DNA of 64,000 nucleotides, from positions 235,234 to 299,233 of the forward strand of contig NZ_LMGK01000025.1 in assembly GCF_001427125.1 (NCBI RefSeq), given 5' to 3'. Of the stretch, positions 16,968-25,533 are shown one piece after another. The translations under genes were made by a program, and so were the position numbers. This stretch comes from Pseudomonas sp. Root562. Its GTDB lineage: Bacteria > Pseudomonadota > Gammaproteobacteria > Pseudomonadales > Pseudomonadaceae. A model generated the notes under the pieces. That model was not told where the DNA came from and did not search any database. It saw only the letters and a list, made by a program, of their open reading frames with translations. The first letter of the stretch is position 1; each line of letters begins with the position of its first letter.

Positions 16968-18386
16968 TCAAAATACAAACTGGGTGTATACCCCGAAATA
17001 ATCTGAATTTTTACCGCCAATATCCTCCAGTGCTTGCCCCGCCTGCACGTGCGTATACATGGCATGCACAGTAGTGAAGCGATTAAGTCGCCAATCGAGA
17101 ATAAAGTTGGTATTGGTGGCCACATGCCGCGCATCACCTTGAGCAGGCGCGTAAGGAGCGCTGGTCGGCAAATAATAAATACCGTCGCTGGTGCTCTCGC
17201 GCATCAAGTAGTCAACATTGACTTCAGCTTTGACATTCGGGGAAAACTTTAAAGAAAGTACAACAGGTGCAATATTGATCATGTTGATGGCGGTGAACCA
17301 ATTTGCATCAGTGAACACCAGCCCGGAGGCAAGTGCAGGAGCCACGAAGTCGCCCAATGTGTTGTCCTTGGGATCATCATCGCCACTGAACGCGTTTGCC
17401 CGAAACCCAAGTCGAGGCGAATACTTAATGTCGTTGAAGGTATACCCGGCCTGAGACATCACTCCCCAGGCGCGAATGCTTTTCCCGGCGCTGCTACCGC
17501 CTTGTAAAACGGCTTCGACGTCATAATCCCATTGCGACTGCTGGCCGTAGAAACGTGCGCCGTAGCTGTTGCGTCGTTCGCTGCCGGAGCTACTGGTATA
17601 GGTCGCCCTGTCGCGCCCGAAGGTATAGGTGTAGAGGTCGACCTGGCCGCCTGCCGGGCTCCATACATTGGTGCCATACAGTCCGGAAAAGTCTTGGGTC
17701 TTGTCACGCTGATCATCGAATTCCAACGGATCAATCTGCGTAGGGCTGACGGAAAATAACTCCCAACGCGACTTGCTCGGCGTGGACCAGGTTAACTTGG
17801 CGCCGTCATAGGTATAGCGAACATTGGCCCCTTCGCGCAGGCCGACCAGGCGGACGCTGCCAAGTGGCATCACGAATCGGCCGGCACGCAGTTGAACGGT
17901 ACCGTAAGCAGGGTCACCGGAGGTCAGCTCGACAAACCCTTGCTGAATGTCTGTCTTGTCTCGATTGAAACGACTGACGCGTTCTGCCTGAAACTCGCGG
18001 TTATCGCCAAGTTCAGCAAACACCCGCAAGCCATTACTCAAGTTGAGATCAGCACTGATTCTCAAGCGTTGCTGGAGCATGCTGTTGGGGTTACTCGCTC
18101 CTCCAACCCCTAATAATGCATGTTCATAATCCTGGTATTGGTAGCGAATCTCGCCACCTATAGACAGGTAATCATTGGCATTATCCGAAAGAGGGATATA
18201 ACGAATGCGGCCGAGGAAATCCGATTCACGTATTTCAGGATCGGCGAGATAGATGGGGTTGTCTCCCCATGGAATACTGGCGGCGGGCGGAAGAACCAAG
18301 TTATCAGCGTGCGCAACTGACGCAGAGGCTGCTGCCAGCAAGCAAGGGAATGAGCAGTTAGCAAACGCTCTTGTATTTTTGTGCAT
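16968..18386 (-). CDS. Outer-membrane porin, alginate-export (AlgE-like) domain family
   Basis: A 472-residue outer-membrane protein. The signal peptide covers about residues 1-27 (LLAAASASVAHA/D). Repeated amphipathic strands follow, such as LSIGGEIRYQYQDYEH, LRISADLNLSNGLRVFAELGD and VQLRAGRFVMPLGS, and it ends in a C-terminal aromatic residue (VYTQFVF) typical of beta-barrels. The pattern matches the alginate_exp family, whose members often serve uptake of aryl or organic acids despite the name. It is the first gene of the porin-sulfatase-maturase operon and probably admits the sulfated substrate to the periplasm. A NahR-type element lies 119-162 bp upstream of the start codon. Confidence 0.85.
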   Translation of the reverse strand: MHKNTRAFANCSFPCLLAAASASVAHADNLVLPPAASIPWGDNPIYLADPEIRESDFLGRIRYIPLSDNANDYLSIGGEIRYQYQDYEHALLGVGGASNPNSMLQQRLRISADLNLSNGLRVFAELGDNREFQAERVSRFNRDKTDIQQGFVELTSGDPAYGTVQLRAGRFVMPLGSVRLVGLREGANVRYTYDGAKLTWSTPSKSRWELFSVSPTQIDPLEFDDQRDKTQDFSGLYGTNVWSPAGGQVDLYTYTFGRDRATYTSSSGSERRNSYGARFYGQQSQWDYDVEAVLQGGSSAGKSIRAWGVMSQAGYTFNDIKYSPRLGFRANAFSGDDDPKDNTLGDFVAPALASGLVFTDANWFTAINMINIAPVVLSLKFSPNVKAEVNVDYLMRESTSDGIYYLPTSAPYAPAQGDARHVATNTNFILDWRLNRFTTVHAMYTHVQAGQALEDIGGKNSDYFGVYTQFVF

Positions 18387-18504
18387 GCCAAGCCTTTATT
18401 ATTTTTGTTATTGCATTTTTTGGATGTCCGCGTCCTTTCATTCAGCCAATGTGAATTTCACTCTGTGCTCCTGCTGGATTGATAATGGCCAAGCCTTCTG
18501 CTGT

Positions 18505-18548
18505 GATAAATGCAGCGAGTCGAATACCAGCTATTTCGAACGTGAATA
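18505..18548 (-). promoter_or_regulatory. NahR-type operator, copy 3 (between porin and NahR-like gene)
   Basis: A 44-bp element GATAAAT-N30-GTGAATA, matching copy 2 at 37 of 44 positions and copy 1 at 28 of 44. It lies in the 324-bp divergent gap, 119-162 bp upstream of the porin start and 163-206 bp upstream of the NahR-like start. From here the regulator could activate the sulfatase operon and control itself. The rest of the gap shows no other clear element. Confidence 0.75.
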
Positions 18549-18710
18549 AAGATCGAGGCCGAGCAGAAGCCCCGTATATCTCGCGATGGACGCGGCCGTG
18601 TGGCACTTGTTAGGCTTTGGAGTCTTGCAGCGGCGATTTCAGAGCGGTGCAGACCCAATAATGGGCAAAGATCTATCGCCCTCATGAGCGCACAATCTGC
18701 ACGAGGCGTT

Positions 18711-19613
18711 ATGGAATTACGTGAGCTTGACCTCAATCTTCTGCTGGTATTCAACCAACTGCTGGTTGACCGGCGGGTATCGACCGCGGCGGATAATCTC
18801 GATCTGACCCAGCCCGCCGTCAGCAACGCGTTGAAACGCTTGCGTGTCACCTTGAACGACGAGCTTTTCGTGCGCACTTATCAGGGAATGGAGCCCACGC
18901 CTTATGCTCGGCAGTTGGCCGAACCCGTCGCACTGGCCATTCAGACCTTACGCGACGCACTGAGCCGACAGGACACGTTCGACCCGCTCAACAGCAATCG
19001 CCGATTTACCATGGCAATGACCGATATTGGCGAAATCTACTTCATGCCACGGCTGATGGACGCGCTGGCTGAACGCGCGCCGGGCTGCTCGATCAGCACG
19101 CTGCGCAACACATCCGATACCCTGGCTGAAGGGTTGCAAAACGGGGCGATCGACCTCGCCGTTGGATTACTGCCACACCTGCAAGCCGGATTTTTTCAGC
19201 AGCGCCTGTTTCACCATCGCTACGTCTGCATGTGCCGTAAGGATCACCCCGCTACCCGGGAGCCGTTAACGCTTGAGCGTTTTTGCAGTTATGAGCACGT
19301 TCGCGTGGTAGCGGCGAACACAGGACACGGCGAAGTCGATACGTTTCTGGCGCGGGCCGGTATCGAGCGCAACATTCGCCTGGAAGTCCCCCATTTCGTT
19401 GCGGTTGGCCACATCCTTCAACGCACAAACTTAGTGGCGACAGTGCCTGAACGATTCGCCAGCAGTTGCGAACAACCCTTTGGCCTCGCGGTTCTACCGA
19501 CGCCTGTGGAACTGCCGAACATCGAAATCAACCTGTTCTGGCACGCACGCTATAACAAAGACCCCGCCAATCGTTGGCTTCGCCAACTGATGTTCGAGTT
19601 GTTTTCGGATTAA
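18711..19613 (+). CDS. nahR: NahR-like LysR-type regulator of salicylate catabolism
   Basis: A 300-residue LysR protein that closely resembles NahR, the salicylate-responsive activator of nah and sal operons. The N-terminus is MELRELDLNLLLVFNQLLVDRR, written here in parts as MELRELDLNLL and VFNQLLVDRR; the HTH helix is LDLTQPAVSNALKRLR. Diagnostic NahR segments FTMAMTDIGEIYFMPRLMD, LTLERFCSYEHVRV, GHGEVDTFLARAGI and NIEINLFWHARY are all present. I start at the ATG after GAGGCGTT because family members begin exactly there. The upstream 37 codons that remain open carry no known domain. It is divergent from the porin-sulfatase operon. With three matching operators in the neighbourhood it is the likely regulon master, with salicylate as the inferred effector. 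Confidence 0.93.
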   Translation: MELRELDLNLLLVFNQLLVDRRVSTAADNLDLTQPAVSNALKRLRVTLNDELFVRTYQGMEPTPYARQLAEPVALAIQTLRDALSRQDTFDPLNSNRRFTMAMTDIGEIYFMPRLMDALAERAPGCSISTLRNTSDTLAEGLQNGAIDLAVGLLPHLQAGFFQQRLFHHRYVCMCRKDHPATREPLTLERFCSYEHVRVVAANTGHGEVDTFLARAGIERNIRLEVPHFVAVGHILQRTNLVATVPERFASSCEQPFGLAVLPTPVELPNIEINLFWHARYNKDPANRWLRQLMFELFSD

Positions 19614-19743
19614 ACCACCTGAACAAGTACCGCTACGACGCCAAGGCAGGATTCTTCAACGCCTCGACATGAATGTTCAATACTGATGCCGGCGCTCATT
19701 CCATGCTTGAACCTCAAACAAAAAAAATAATGAGGAGATGGCA

Positions 19744-21639
19744 ATGGCACACCCAGACATCCGAAACCTTGTGATTTCAGACGGCCCTGCCGCGGCGCTT
19801 TACCAACCCGGACGTATTGGCACCTTGCAGTTGCGCAATCGCTTCGTGCAAGCACCGATCTTCACTCAGTTCGCCAGCACCTTCGGTGAGGTTGACGATA
19901 AGCTCATCGAATACCATAGAGCCCGCGCCCGAGGCGGCGTTGGTCTGATCATCACCGAGAATACCTCTATCGATTGGGAGGTCGGGCGCACTGCGGGTCA
20001 CCCGATGCGAATCGACCATGACAGGTTCATTGGCGCACTCAGCAACCTGGTCGACGCGGTCCACGGTGAAGGCGCGAAGATTGCAGTACAGCTGCACCAT
20101 ACCGGCCGCCAGAACTCCCAAAGCAACACAGAGCGTAACGAGCCACCACTGGCACCGACAGCCGGTATCACCAGCGCATTCGGTACCCCACCGCGTGCAA
20201 TCGAAGAACATGAAATACCAGAACTGATCGATAAGTATGTCCAGGGCGCCCGACGTGCGGTGGCCGCTGGCTTCGATGCCGTTGAGCTGCACGGCGCACA
20301 TGGCTATCTGCTCGGCCAGTTTCTCTCCCCTTTCACAAACAAACGCACCGACCGCTGGGGCGGCTCCCTGGAAAACCGTGCCCGTTTCGCCCTCGAAGTC
20401 GTGCGTGGGATCCGCGAACAGGTCGGTGCGGATTATCCGATCCTGTATCGGCTTAGCGTCATGGAACCTTACGAGGGCGGTCTCTCACTGGAAGATGGCC
20501 TGGCCTTTTGCGAAATGCTCGAGCCTTACGTTGACGCCCTTGATGTCAGTGCCGGGAACTACGACACCGCGATGACGTTGCTGCCGATGGTCCCGCCAGG
20601 ATCATTAGTCAACTACGCCAAGCTGGTGAAACAGCGTGTCTCCATCCCGGTGATCGGTGTCGGTCGACTCACCTGGTTGTTTGACGAGATGGCACAAGCG
20701 GTGTCTGACGGCGAACTCGACTTTGTGGCCCTGGGTCGATCGGGCCTGGCGGACCCCGAAACAGTCAACAAGACACGGCGCGGGCAACCACAAAGTGTCC
20801 GCCGCTGCCTGGCGGTCAATGAATGCATCTCGCGGTGGATGTTCAACGGCAAAGGCACCCAGTGCGTGATCAATCCGACCCTCGGACAGGAACGTCGCGC
20901 AAGTGATGCTCGCCGCCCTGCTTCCAGACAGGAGCGAGTATTGATTGTCGGTGGCGGACCGGCCGGTTGTGAGGCCGCGATACTGGCTGCCGAGCGTGGC
21001 CATAGTGTGAGATTGGTCGAGAGAGCGGATCGTATCGGCGGCCAGCTCCATGCGTGGGCAGCCGCGAGCCCGTTTCGCATGGAGGTCAAGAACATGATTG
21101 CGTTTTACCAGAGCGAACTCGAACGCGTAGGCGTCGACGTTCATCTCAATACCGATGCAGCTGACTTGGACCTGAGCCCATGGGACACCGTACTGCTTGC
21201 GACCGGTACCGTTGCGCAGGATCACGGCCCGGATGTGGCCGATATGCTGGCAAGCGCCAATTTGCCTGTTGCGAACGAGGTCACCGTATTTGGTGAAACC
21301 GAGGCGGCAATGTTCGCTGCCCTGTGGCTGGCGGAGCAAGGCAAAAAGGTCAGCCTTGTTTCACCCGCCGATAGCGTGGGCATCGATACCAATGATATGC
21401 AGCGCGAGCATCTCGCCGGCCTTCTCAAGAATCTGGACGTATCGATCAATACAGCAGCAGAGTTGCCTGATGATGGTTACGTGGTAATGGCGACTGCCCG
21501 CGCGCCTTCAACAGTTCTGGAGGAGTGCGTCGATGACATTCGCGTTCACACCATCGGAACAAGATCCCGTGGTGGGCGGATGTATGAGGCGACCCAATCC
21601 GGTTTCTGGGCGGCGGCGAAAATAGGAGAACTGTCATGA
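19744..21639 (+). CDS. NADH:flavin oxidoreductase, Old Yellow Enzyme/trimethylamine dehydrogenase-like
   Basis: A 631-residue fusion-type flavoprotein. An FMN-binding TIM barrel spans about 1-345 (IAVQLHHTGRQ, AVELHGAHGYLLGQFLSPFTNKRTD, WGGSLENRARF). A cysteine-rich iron-sulfur segment follows at 355-374, and an FAD/NAD-type Rossmann region begins RVLIVGGGPAGCEAA. The cysteine motif is C355-x2-V358-x2-C361-x12-C374, which is trimethylamine dehydrogenase-type spacing with Val in place of the second Cys. Such enzymes reduce enoyl or unsaturated cyclic compounds, or oxidise amines. The second of two nearby ATGs is chosen because GAGGAG lies six bases before it. It lies 130 bp behind the NahR-like gene and overlaps the next gene by ATGA. 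Confidence 0.85.
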   Translation: MAHPDIRNLVISDGPAAALYQPGRIGTLQLRNRFVQAPIFTQFASTFGEVDDKLIEYHRARARGGVGLIITENTSIDWEVGRTAGHPMRIDHDRFIGALSNLVDAVHGEGAKIAVQLHHTGRQNSQSNTERNEPPLAPTAGITSAFGTPPRAIEEHEIPELIDKYVQGARRAVAAGFDAVELHGAHGYLLGQFLSPFTNKRTDRWGGSLENRARFALEVVRGIREQVGADYPILYRLSVMEPYEGGLSLEDGLAFCEMLEPYVDALDVSAGNYDTAMTLLPMVPPGSLVNYAKLVKQRVSIPVIGVGRLTWLFDEMAQAVSDGELDFVALGRSGLADPETVNKTRRGQPQSVRRCLAVNECISRWMFNGKGTQCVINPTLGQERRASDARRPASRQERVLIVGGGPAGCEAAILAAERGHSVRLVERADRIGGQLHAWAAASPFRMEVKNMIAFYQSELERVGVDVHLNTDAADLDLSPWDTVLLATGTVAQDHGPDVADMLASANLPVANEVTVFGETEAAMFAALWLAEQGKKVSLVSPADSVGIDTNDMQREHLAGLLKNLDVSINTAAELPDDGYVVMATARAPSTVLEECVDDIRVHTIGTRSRGGRMYEATQSGFWAAAKIGELS

Positions 21640-22178
21640 ATGTTCGTGCAATTGAACACGTCGGCATTACCGTTCCCGATATGGAAGCGGCAACCCGATT
21701 CTTCGTCGAGGCCTTTGGTGCCGAGAAGCTTTACGACATGCTCGACGCGCCTCTGGGAGGGCCTGAGGTAGAAGCGGGACTCGGCATTCCGCCCGGTGCC
21801 GTGATTGCCTCAATCCGGATGCTGCGTCTGGGCAACGGCCCCAACCTGGAGCTGTTTTCTTACACTGGCGTCCAGCAGTTGCAGCCGATCGTTCCGAGCG
21901 ACTTTGGTATTCAGCACATCTGCATCTACGTTGACGATATCGATGCCGCTGCCAATCGCCTTGAGAAAGCCGGCGGCATTCTGCTCAGCCGACCCGGCGA
22001 CCTTCCGGGTGGTGACGCCGGATCAGGTAATCGCTACGTGTACACCCGCACCCCTTGGGGAAGCACGATTGAATTGGTGACTTACCCCTCATCGCAAGCC
22101 TATGAGCGTCACACTCACCTGCGCCGCTGGCGACCGGACTTGACCGGGCCGGGGGACCACGAAATCCAGGCGCAGTAA
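21636..22178 (+). CDS. VOC (glyoxalase/extradiol fold) family protein
   Basis: A 180-residue protein with two VOC modules. Likely metal ligands are H in IEHVGITV, E in NLELFSYTG, H in FGIQHICIYVDD and E in STIELVTYP, giving the H-E-H-E pattern of glyoxalase I and methylmalonyl-CoA epimerase relatives. The reaction cannot be named from sequence; isomerase, lyase or epimerase chemistry is possible. Its ATG overlaps the stop of the Old Yellow Enzyme gene (ATGA), so the two proteins are translated together and probably act in one pathway. Confidence 0.82.
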   Translation: MNVRAIEHVGITVPDMEAATRFFVEAFGAEKLYDMLDAPLGGPEVEAGLGIPPGAVIASIRMLRLGNGPNLELFSYTGVQQLQPIVPSDFGIQHICIYVDDIDAAANRLEKAGGILLSRPGDLPGGDAGSGNRYVYTRTPWGSTIELVTYPSSQAYERHTHLRRWRPDLTGPGDHEIQAQ

Positions 22179-22355
22179 GAAACGGCTTGCTAGACGAGCG
22201 GTGGAAATTCCCCCGATCGATGGCAAGCCTGTTTTGCGTACAAATTTGAAGGATGTGTTAATTTTTATATCTGTGTTCTCGATGCCTTTAACGCTCAAAA
22301 GCCGCTAAGTACTGATAAAAACTCCACAGCCAATACATATAAAAAGGGAGTTGTG

Positions 22356-23282
22356 ATGAGTGCCATCCTGCTAACGCCAGAAAAAATGCTGGACGTTATC
22401 CCTGGTGAAGTAACGATCAAGGGAACCGTTGAGACTGCACCTGATAATGGCGTGTCGATTCGGAGCTACCGCTTTGACAAAACCGAAGTCAGCATCCCGT
22501 GCATGCGCGATTACGAGCTGGTGAGATGGAAATCGGGCACCTCAAATTTGGGCTTCCACGATGGCAAGCAATGGCAAAAATGGTCCGTTGGCGATAACGA
22601 CGTCACCATTTTGACCCGAGGTGAATCATCCAGGTGGTACTGGATGAACGATATCGAAGTCAGTCATATCTACATTTCACAAGCCATGATGACCAAAGTC
22701 GCCAATGAAGTCTTTCAACAGGATGTTGACGGCGTTTTCGTCGACCACTGCCCGCTCGTCAACGACGCGAAGCTCTCCACACTCATGGCGACCTATGAAA
22801 TGGAGTGCCTGAGTGGCGAACCGGGGAGCAGCATCTTCGCCCAGACGCTGGAAATACAGATGTGCATCCATCTGCTGCGTCAGTACGTGCGGTGTGACCT
22901 CAGAGACAGCGATCAAGCGTCTCGCCTGACAAACCTCAAGCGCGACCAGCTTCAGCAATACATCGATTCACATCTGTCCTGCCCCATTTCGGTCAAGGAC
23001 ATGGCCGCCATCGTCGACCTGAGCCCGTCGTACTTTGTAAGAGTATTCGGGGCTGTATACGGGGTCTCTCCTCATCAGTACGTTCAGTCGCGCCGCTTGA
23101 AAAAGGCCGAGCGGATCCTGTCGACGGTTCGCGACATTCCGTTGAAGGCGGTGGCCATGGATTGTGGATTCTCGGACCAAAGCCATATGACCCGACTGTT
23201 TCAAGAAAAACTGTTCATGACGCCCAAACAGTATCGCGAGAAAAACGCCTCCAGGCTTTTTTGCTCATCGGCCTTGCAGTAA
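22356..23282 (+). CDS. AraC family transcriptional regulator
   Basis: A 308-residue regulator. The C-terminal 100 residues form a double helix-turn-helix AraC domain (ISVKDMAAIVDLSPSYFVRVF, then IPLKAVAMDCGFSDQSHMTRLF and the closing MTPKQYREK). The N-terminal 190 residues have no family I can name. GGGAG lies five bases before the chosen ATG; a GTG immediately upstream is also in frame. It is 177 bp behind the VOC gene on the same strand and may control the flavoprotein-VOC pair. No operator is evident in the gap. Confidence 0.87.
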   Translation: MSAILLTPEKMLDVIPGEVTIKGTVETAPDNGVSIRSYRFDKTEVSIPCMRDYELVRWKSGTSNLGFHDGKQWQKWSVGDNDVTILTRGESSRWYWMNDIEVSHIYISQAMMTKVANEVFQQDVDGVFVDHCPLVNDAKLSTLMATYEMECLSGEPGSSIFAQTLEIQMCIHLLRQYVRCDLRDSDQASRLTNLKRDQLQQYIDSHLSCPISVKDMAAIVDLSPSYFVRVFGAVYGVSPHQYVQSRRLKKAERILSTVRDIPLKAVAMDCGFSDQSHMTRLFQEKLFMTPKQYREKNASRLFCSSALQ

Positions 23283-23339
23283 CGAAACAGCGCGGCGGCC
23301 AATCAACCAGACTCCATCCCGGAATGTTGGCCTTTTCAG

Positions 23340-24278
23340 CTAGCCTGCTGCCCAATACCGAACATCATTGGCTGTGATCTCATGCCCGGAAAAAAGCCCG
23401 GGCAACTCTGCCTTGAGAAAGTCCACCCAGGTCCTCACCTTTGCATCCAGAAAACGCTTGGAAGGATAGAGTGCGTAGACGTTCCGCTCCCTGAGCCGGT
23501 GCTCCCCCAGCAGGCGCAGCAACGTGCCCTCGCGCAGCGACCGGGTCGCGGTGTAGAACGGCAACAGGCTGATGCCCATCCCGGCCTCCGAAGCATTGAC
23601 CATCGCCTCGGGTACATTGCTCTGAAAGGTGTTGCCGGGCACCACTGAGTGCTCGCCCTGCTTGTCACGGAACGCCCACTCATCGCCGTACAATGGGTCA
23701 AGCATGCGCAGGCAGCTATGTTGATTCAGTTGTTCCGGGTGAGTGGGCAGGCCTCGACGCGCAATGTACGCAGGCGATGCGCAAAGCATGCTGAAAATAC
23801 GCCCTACCGTTTGGGCAACGAATTGTGAATCCTCCAACTCCTGGGCAATGGAGATGACCACGTCGTGTCCGTCTTCAAGGGGGTCGGGGTTGCGCTGTGA
23901 CAAGGTCAATTCAACCACTACGTCCGGGTAAAGCTCGCAGTAGCGAGCAATCAGTGGCGTCATCAAAACACCCAACCCGTTCAAACAATGCAAACGCAAG
24001 CGGCCGCTGGGCTTGAGGTGAGCGCCACGCGCTTCCGCGGTGGCCTCGGCCATGTCGTCCAGAATTTGCCGCGCCCGCAGCAAAAAGCGTTCACCCGCTT
24101 CGGTCAGACTCAAACGGCGGGTGGTGCGCTGCAGCAGGCGTGCCTGCACGTGCTGCTCAAGATCAGCCACTAGCCGAGACACTTGTGCCGTGGAAAAGTC
24201 CAGCGCCTGTGCGGCGGTGGTAAAGCTGCCTGCATCGGCTACACGCACAAATACACGCAGGCTGTTAAGCAAGTCCAT
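23340..24278 (-). CDS. LysR family transcriptional regulator (CrgA-like group)
   Basis: A 312-residue LysR protein. The winged HTH covers residues 1-60 (MDLLNSLRVFVRVADAGSF, then FSTAQVSRLVADLEQHVQARLLQRTTRRLSLTEAG read as separate motifs), followed by the two-lobed effector domain (GRLRLHCLNGLGVLMTPLIARYCELYPDV). The start is set by GGGAGG four bases before the ATG; another in-frame start lies four codons earlier. It is convergent with the AraC gene and divergent from the DUF2790 gene. The target is unknown. Confidence 0.9.
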   Translation of the reverse strand: MDLLNSLRVFVRVADAGSFTTAAQALDFSTAQVSRLVADLEQHVQARLLQRTTRRLSLTEAGERFLLRARQILDDMAEATAEARGAHLKPSGRLRLHCLNGLGVLMTPLIARYCELYPDVVVELTLSQRNPDPLEDGHDVVISIAQELEDSQFVAQTVGRIFSMLCASPAYIARRGLPTHPEQLNQHSCLRMLDPLYGDEWAFRDKQGEHSVVPGNTFQSNVPEAMVNASEAGMGISLLPFYTATRSLREGTLLRLLGEHRLRERNVYALYPSKRFLDAKVRTWVDFLKAELPGLFSGHEITANDVRYWAAG

Positions 24279-24397
24279 GAACCCTCCCATGGCAACGACT
24301 GTTGCATCTGATGTAACGCTGCATCAAGCACAGCCCTCTTTATCCGTATCTGCAGAGGAATAAAATTGACTCATCAAACAACGACGGAGAACAAAGC

Positions 24398-24625
24398 ATG
24401 AAGACTTTATTGAGCGTACTGCTGGCCCTGACCACAACTGCCGTAATGGCCGCCGAGAGCAAACCGGCCCCGGCACCTCAAACCCTGGATATCGCCAAGG
24501 TCATCTCGGTAACCGATACCTCGACTGCATGCGACGTCGTGCCGGCGACGATGGTCTACATCGACCACCAGGGTGAAAGCCATACAGTGACCTACCAGGT
24601 GATGGGCATGTGCTCGGGCGTTTGA
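24398..24625 (+). CDS. DUF2790 domain secreted protein
   Basis: A 75-residue protein with a signal peptide (MKTLLSVLLALTTTAVMAAE, cleavage near residue 18). A short mature domain follows, with two cysteines (STACDVVPATMVYID and QVMGMCSGV) that could form a disulfide in the periplasm. The pattern matches the small DUF2790 family common in Pseudomonas, whose function is unknown. It has its own start region with GGAGAAC upstream and is divergent from the LysR gene. Confidence 0.85.
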   Translation: MKTLLSVLLALTTTAVMAAESKPAPAPQTLDIAKVISVTDTSTACDVVPATMVYIDHQGESHTVTYQVMGMCSGV

Positions 24626-24646
24626 GATACCGGGACGCCCCCTTGT

Positions 24647-25516
24647 TCAGACCGCTATCCGGGTTGCCTGCAGTGCCAACTCATGCAAACTGGCCAAACG
24701 CTGCATAACGCGCTCGACCACTTCCAACCTGGCGACCGCACCACTGCGTAACTCCCCCATCGACTGCAACGCGACCTCGGCCTTGTCCAGGCCCAAACGC
24801 GTTGAATCGGTAAGCTGCTCAAGTCCCTGACGGGCATCCTCTGCGGATTTTTCAAGACCAGTGGCGATCTGCCTAATCTGCGCACTGGAGTCCGCTGCCT
24901 GACGCGATAGATTGCGTACCTCGTCCGCCACCACTGCGAAACCGCGCCCATGATCACCTGCCCGTGCGGCCTCGATCGCGGCATTGAGCGCCAGCAAATT
25001 GGTCTGTCGGGCGATGTCTTGAATGCTGCCGACAATCGCACCGATGCGTACCGACTGGCTGCCCAGCTCATCGAACACCTGATCCAGGCGCTGCAGATAC
25101 TGGTCGAGATCCCCCAGCACGGCAGCCGAAGACTGCATGCTCACGGCACTGGCCTGTACCCGTTCGCCCGCGCCACGTGCCAATTGGTTGGCAAAGCGCA
25201 TGTCTTCTTCAGTTTGCAGTACCACTTGAATCAAGTGTTCAAGTGCCACTTTCACTTGAGCGCCCGGCCAAACGGGCTCGGCCACTGGCAACGACGCTAG
25301 CGGGACCGGAGTACTGGACATCACCGGGTCCGGTTCTGGCTGAACAAGCACTTCAACCACCCGCACTGGCTGACGGTGATAAAGCACCGCCGCCGCCAGC
25401 AGCAACAGGTCGATGATGCCGGCAAACATCAGGTTCGTTCCGTTGTCGGCAGCGAGCAGCACCACTGCGCTGCCAGCTGCACCCAGAGCCAATCGCGCCC
25501 AGATTTTATTGTTCAT
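24647..25516 (-). CDS. Short methyl-accepting chemotaxis-type protein without sensor domain
   Basis: A 289-residue membrane protein. Two hydrophobic segments lie in the first 45 residues (LALGAAGSAVVLLAA, FAGIIDLLLLAAAVLY). A linker and the chemoreceptor signalling coiled coil follow, with the invariant hairpin IARQTNLLALNAAIEAARAG and the adjoining GRGFAVVADEVRNLSR. No periplasmic ligand-binding domain or HAMP domain is seen, and about half the usual receptor length is missing. It may sense through the membrane segments or a partner. GGAG lies six bases before the chosen ATG; a GTG overlapping the OprD stop is an alternative start. Confidence 0.85.
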   Translation of the reverse strand: MNNKIWARLALGAAGSAVVLLAADNGTNLMFAGIIDLLLLAAAVLYHRQPVRVVEVLVQPEPDPVMSSTPVPLASLPVAEPVWPGAQVKVALEHLIQVVLQTEEDMRFANQLARGAGERVQASAVSMQSSAAVLGDLDQYLQRLDQVFDELGSQSVRIGAIVGSIQDIARQTNLLALNAAIEAARAGDHGRGFAVVADEVRNLSRQAADSSAQIRQIATGLEKSAEDARQGLEQLTDSTRLGLDKAEVALQSMGELRSGAVARLEVVERVMQRLASLHELALQATRIAV

Positions 25517-25533
25517 ACTCGTCTCCAGGTCAC

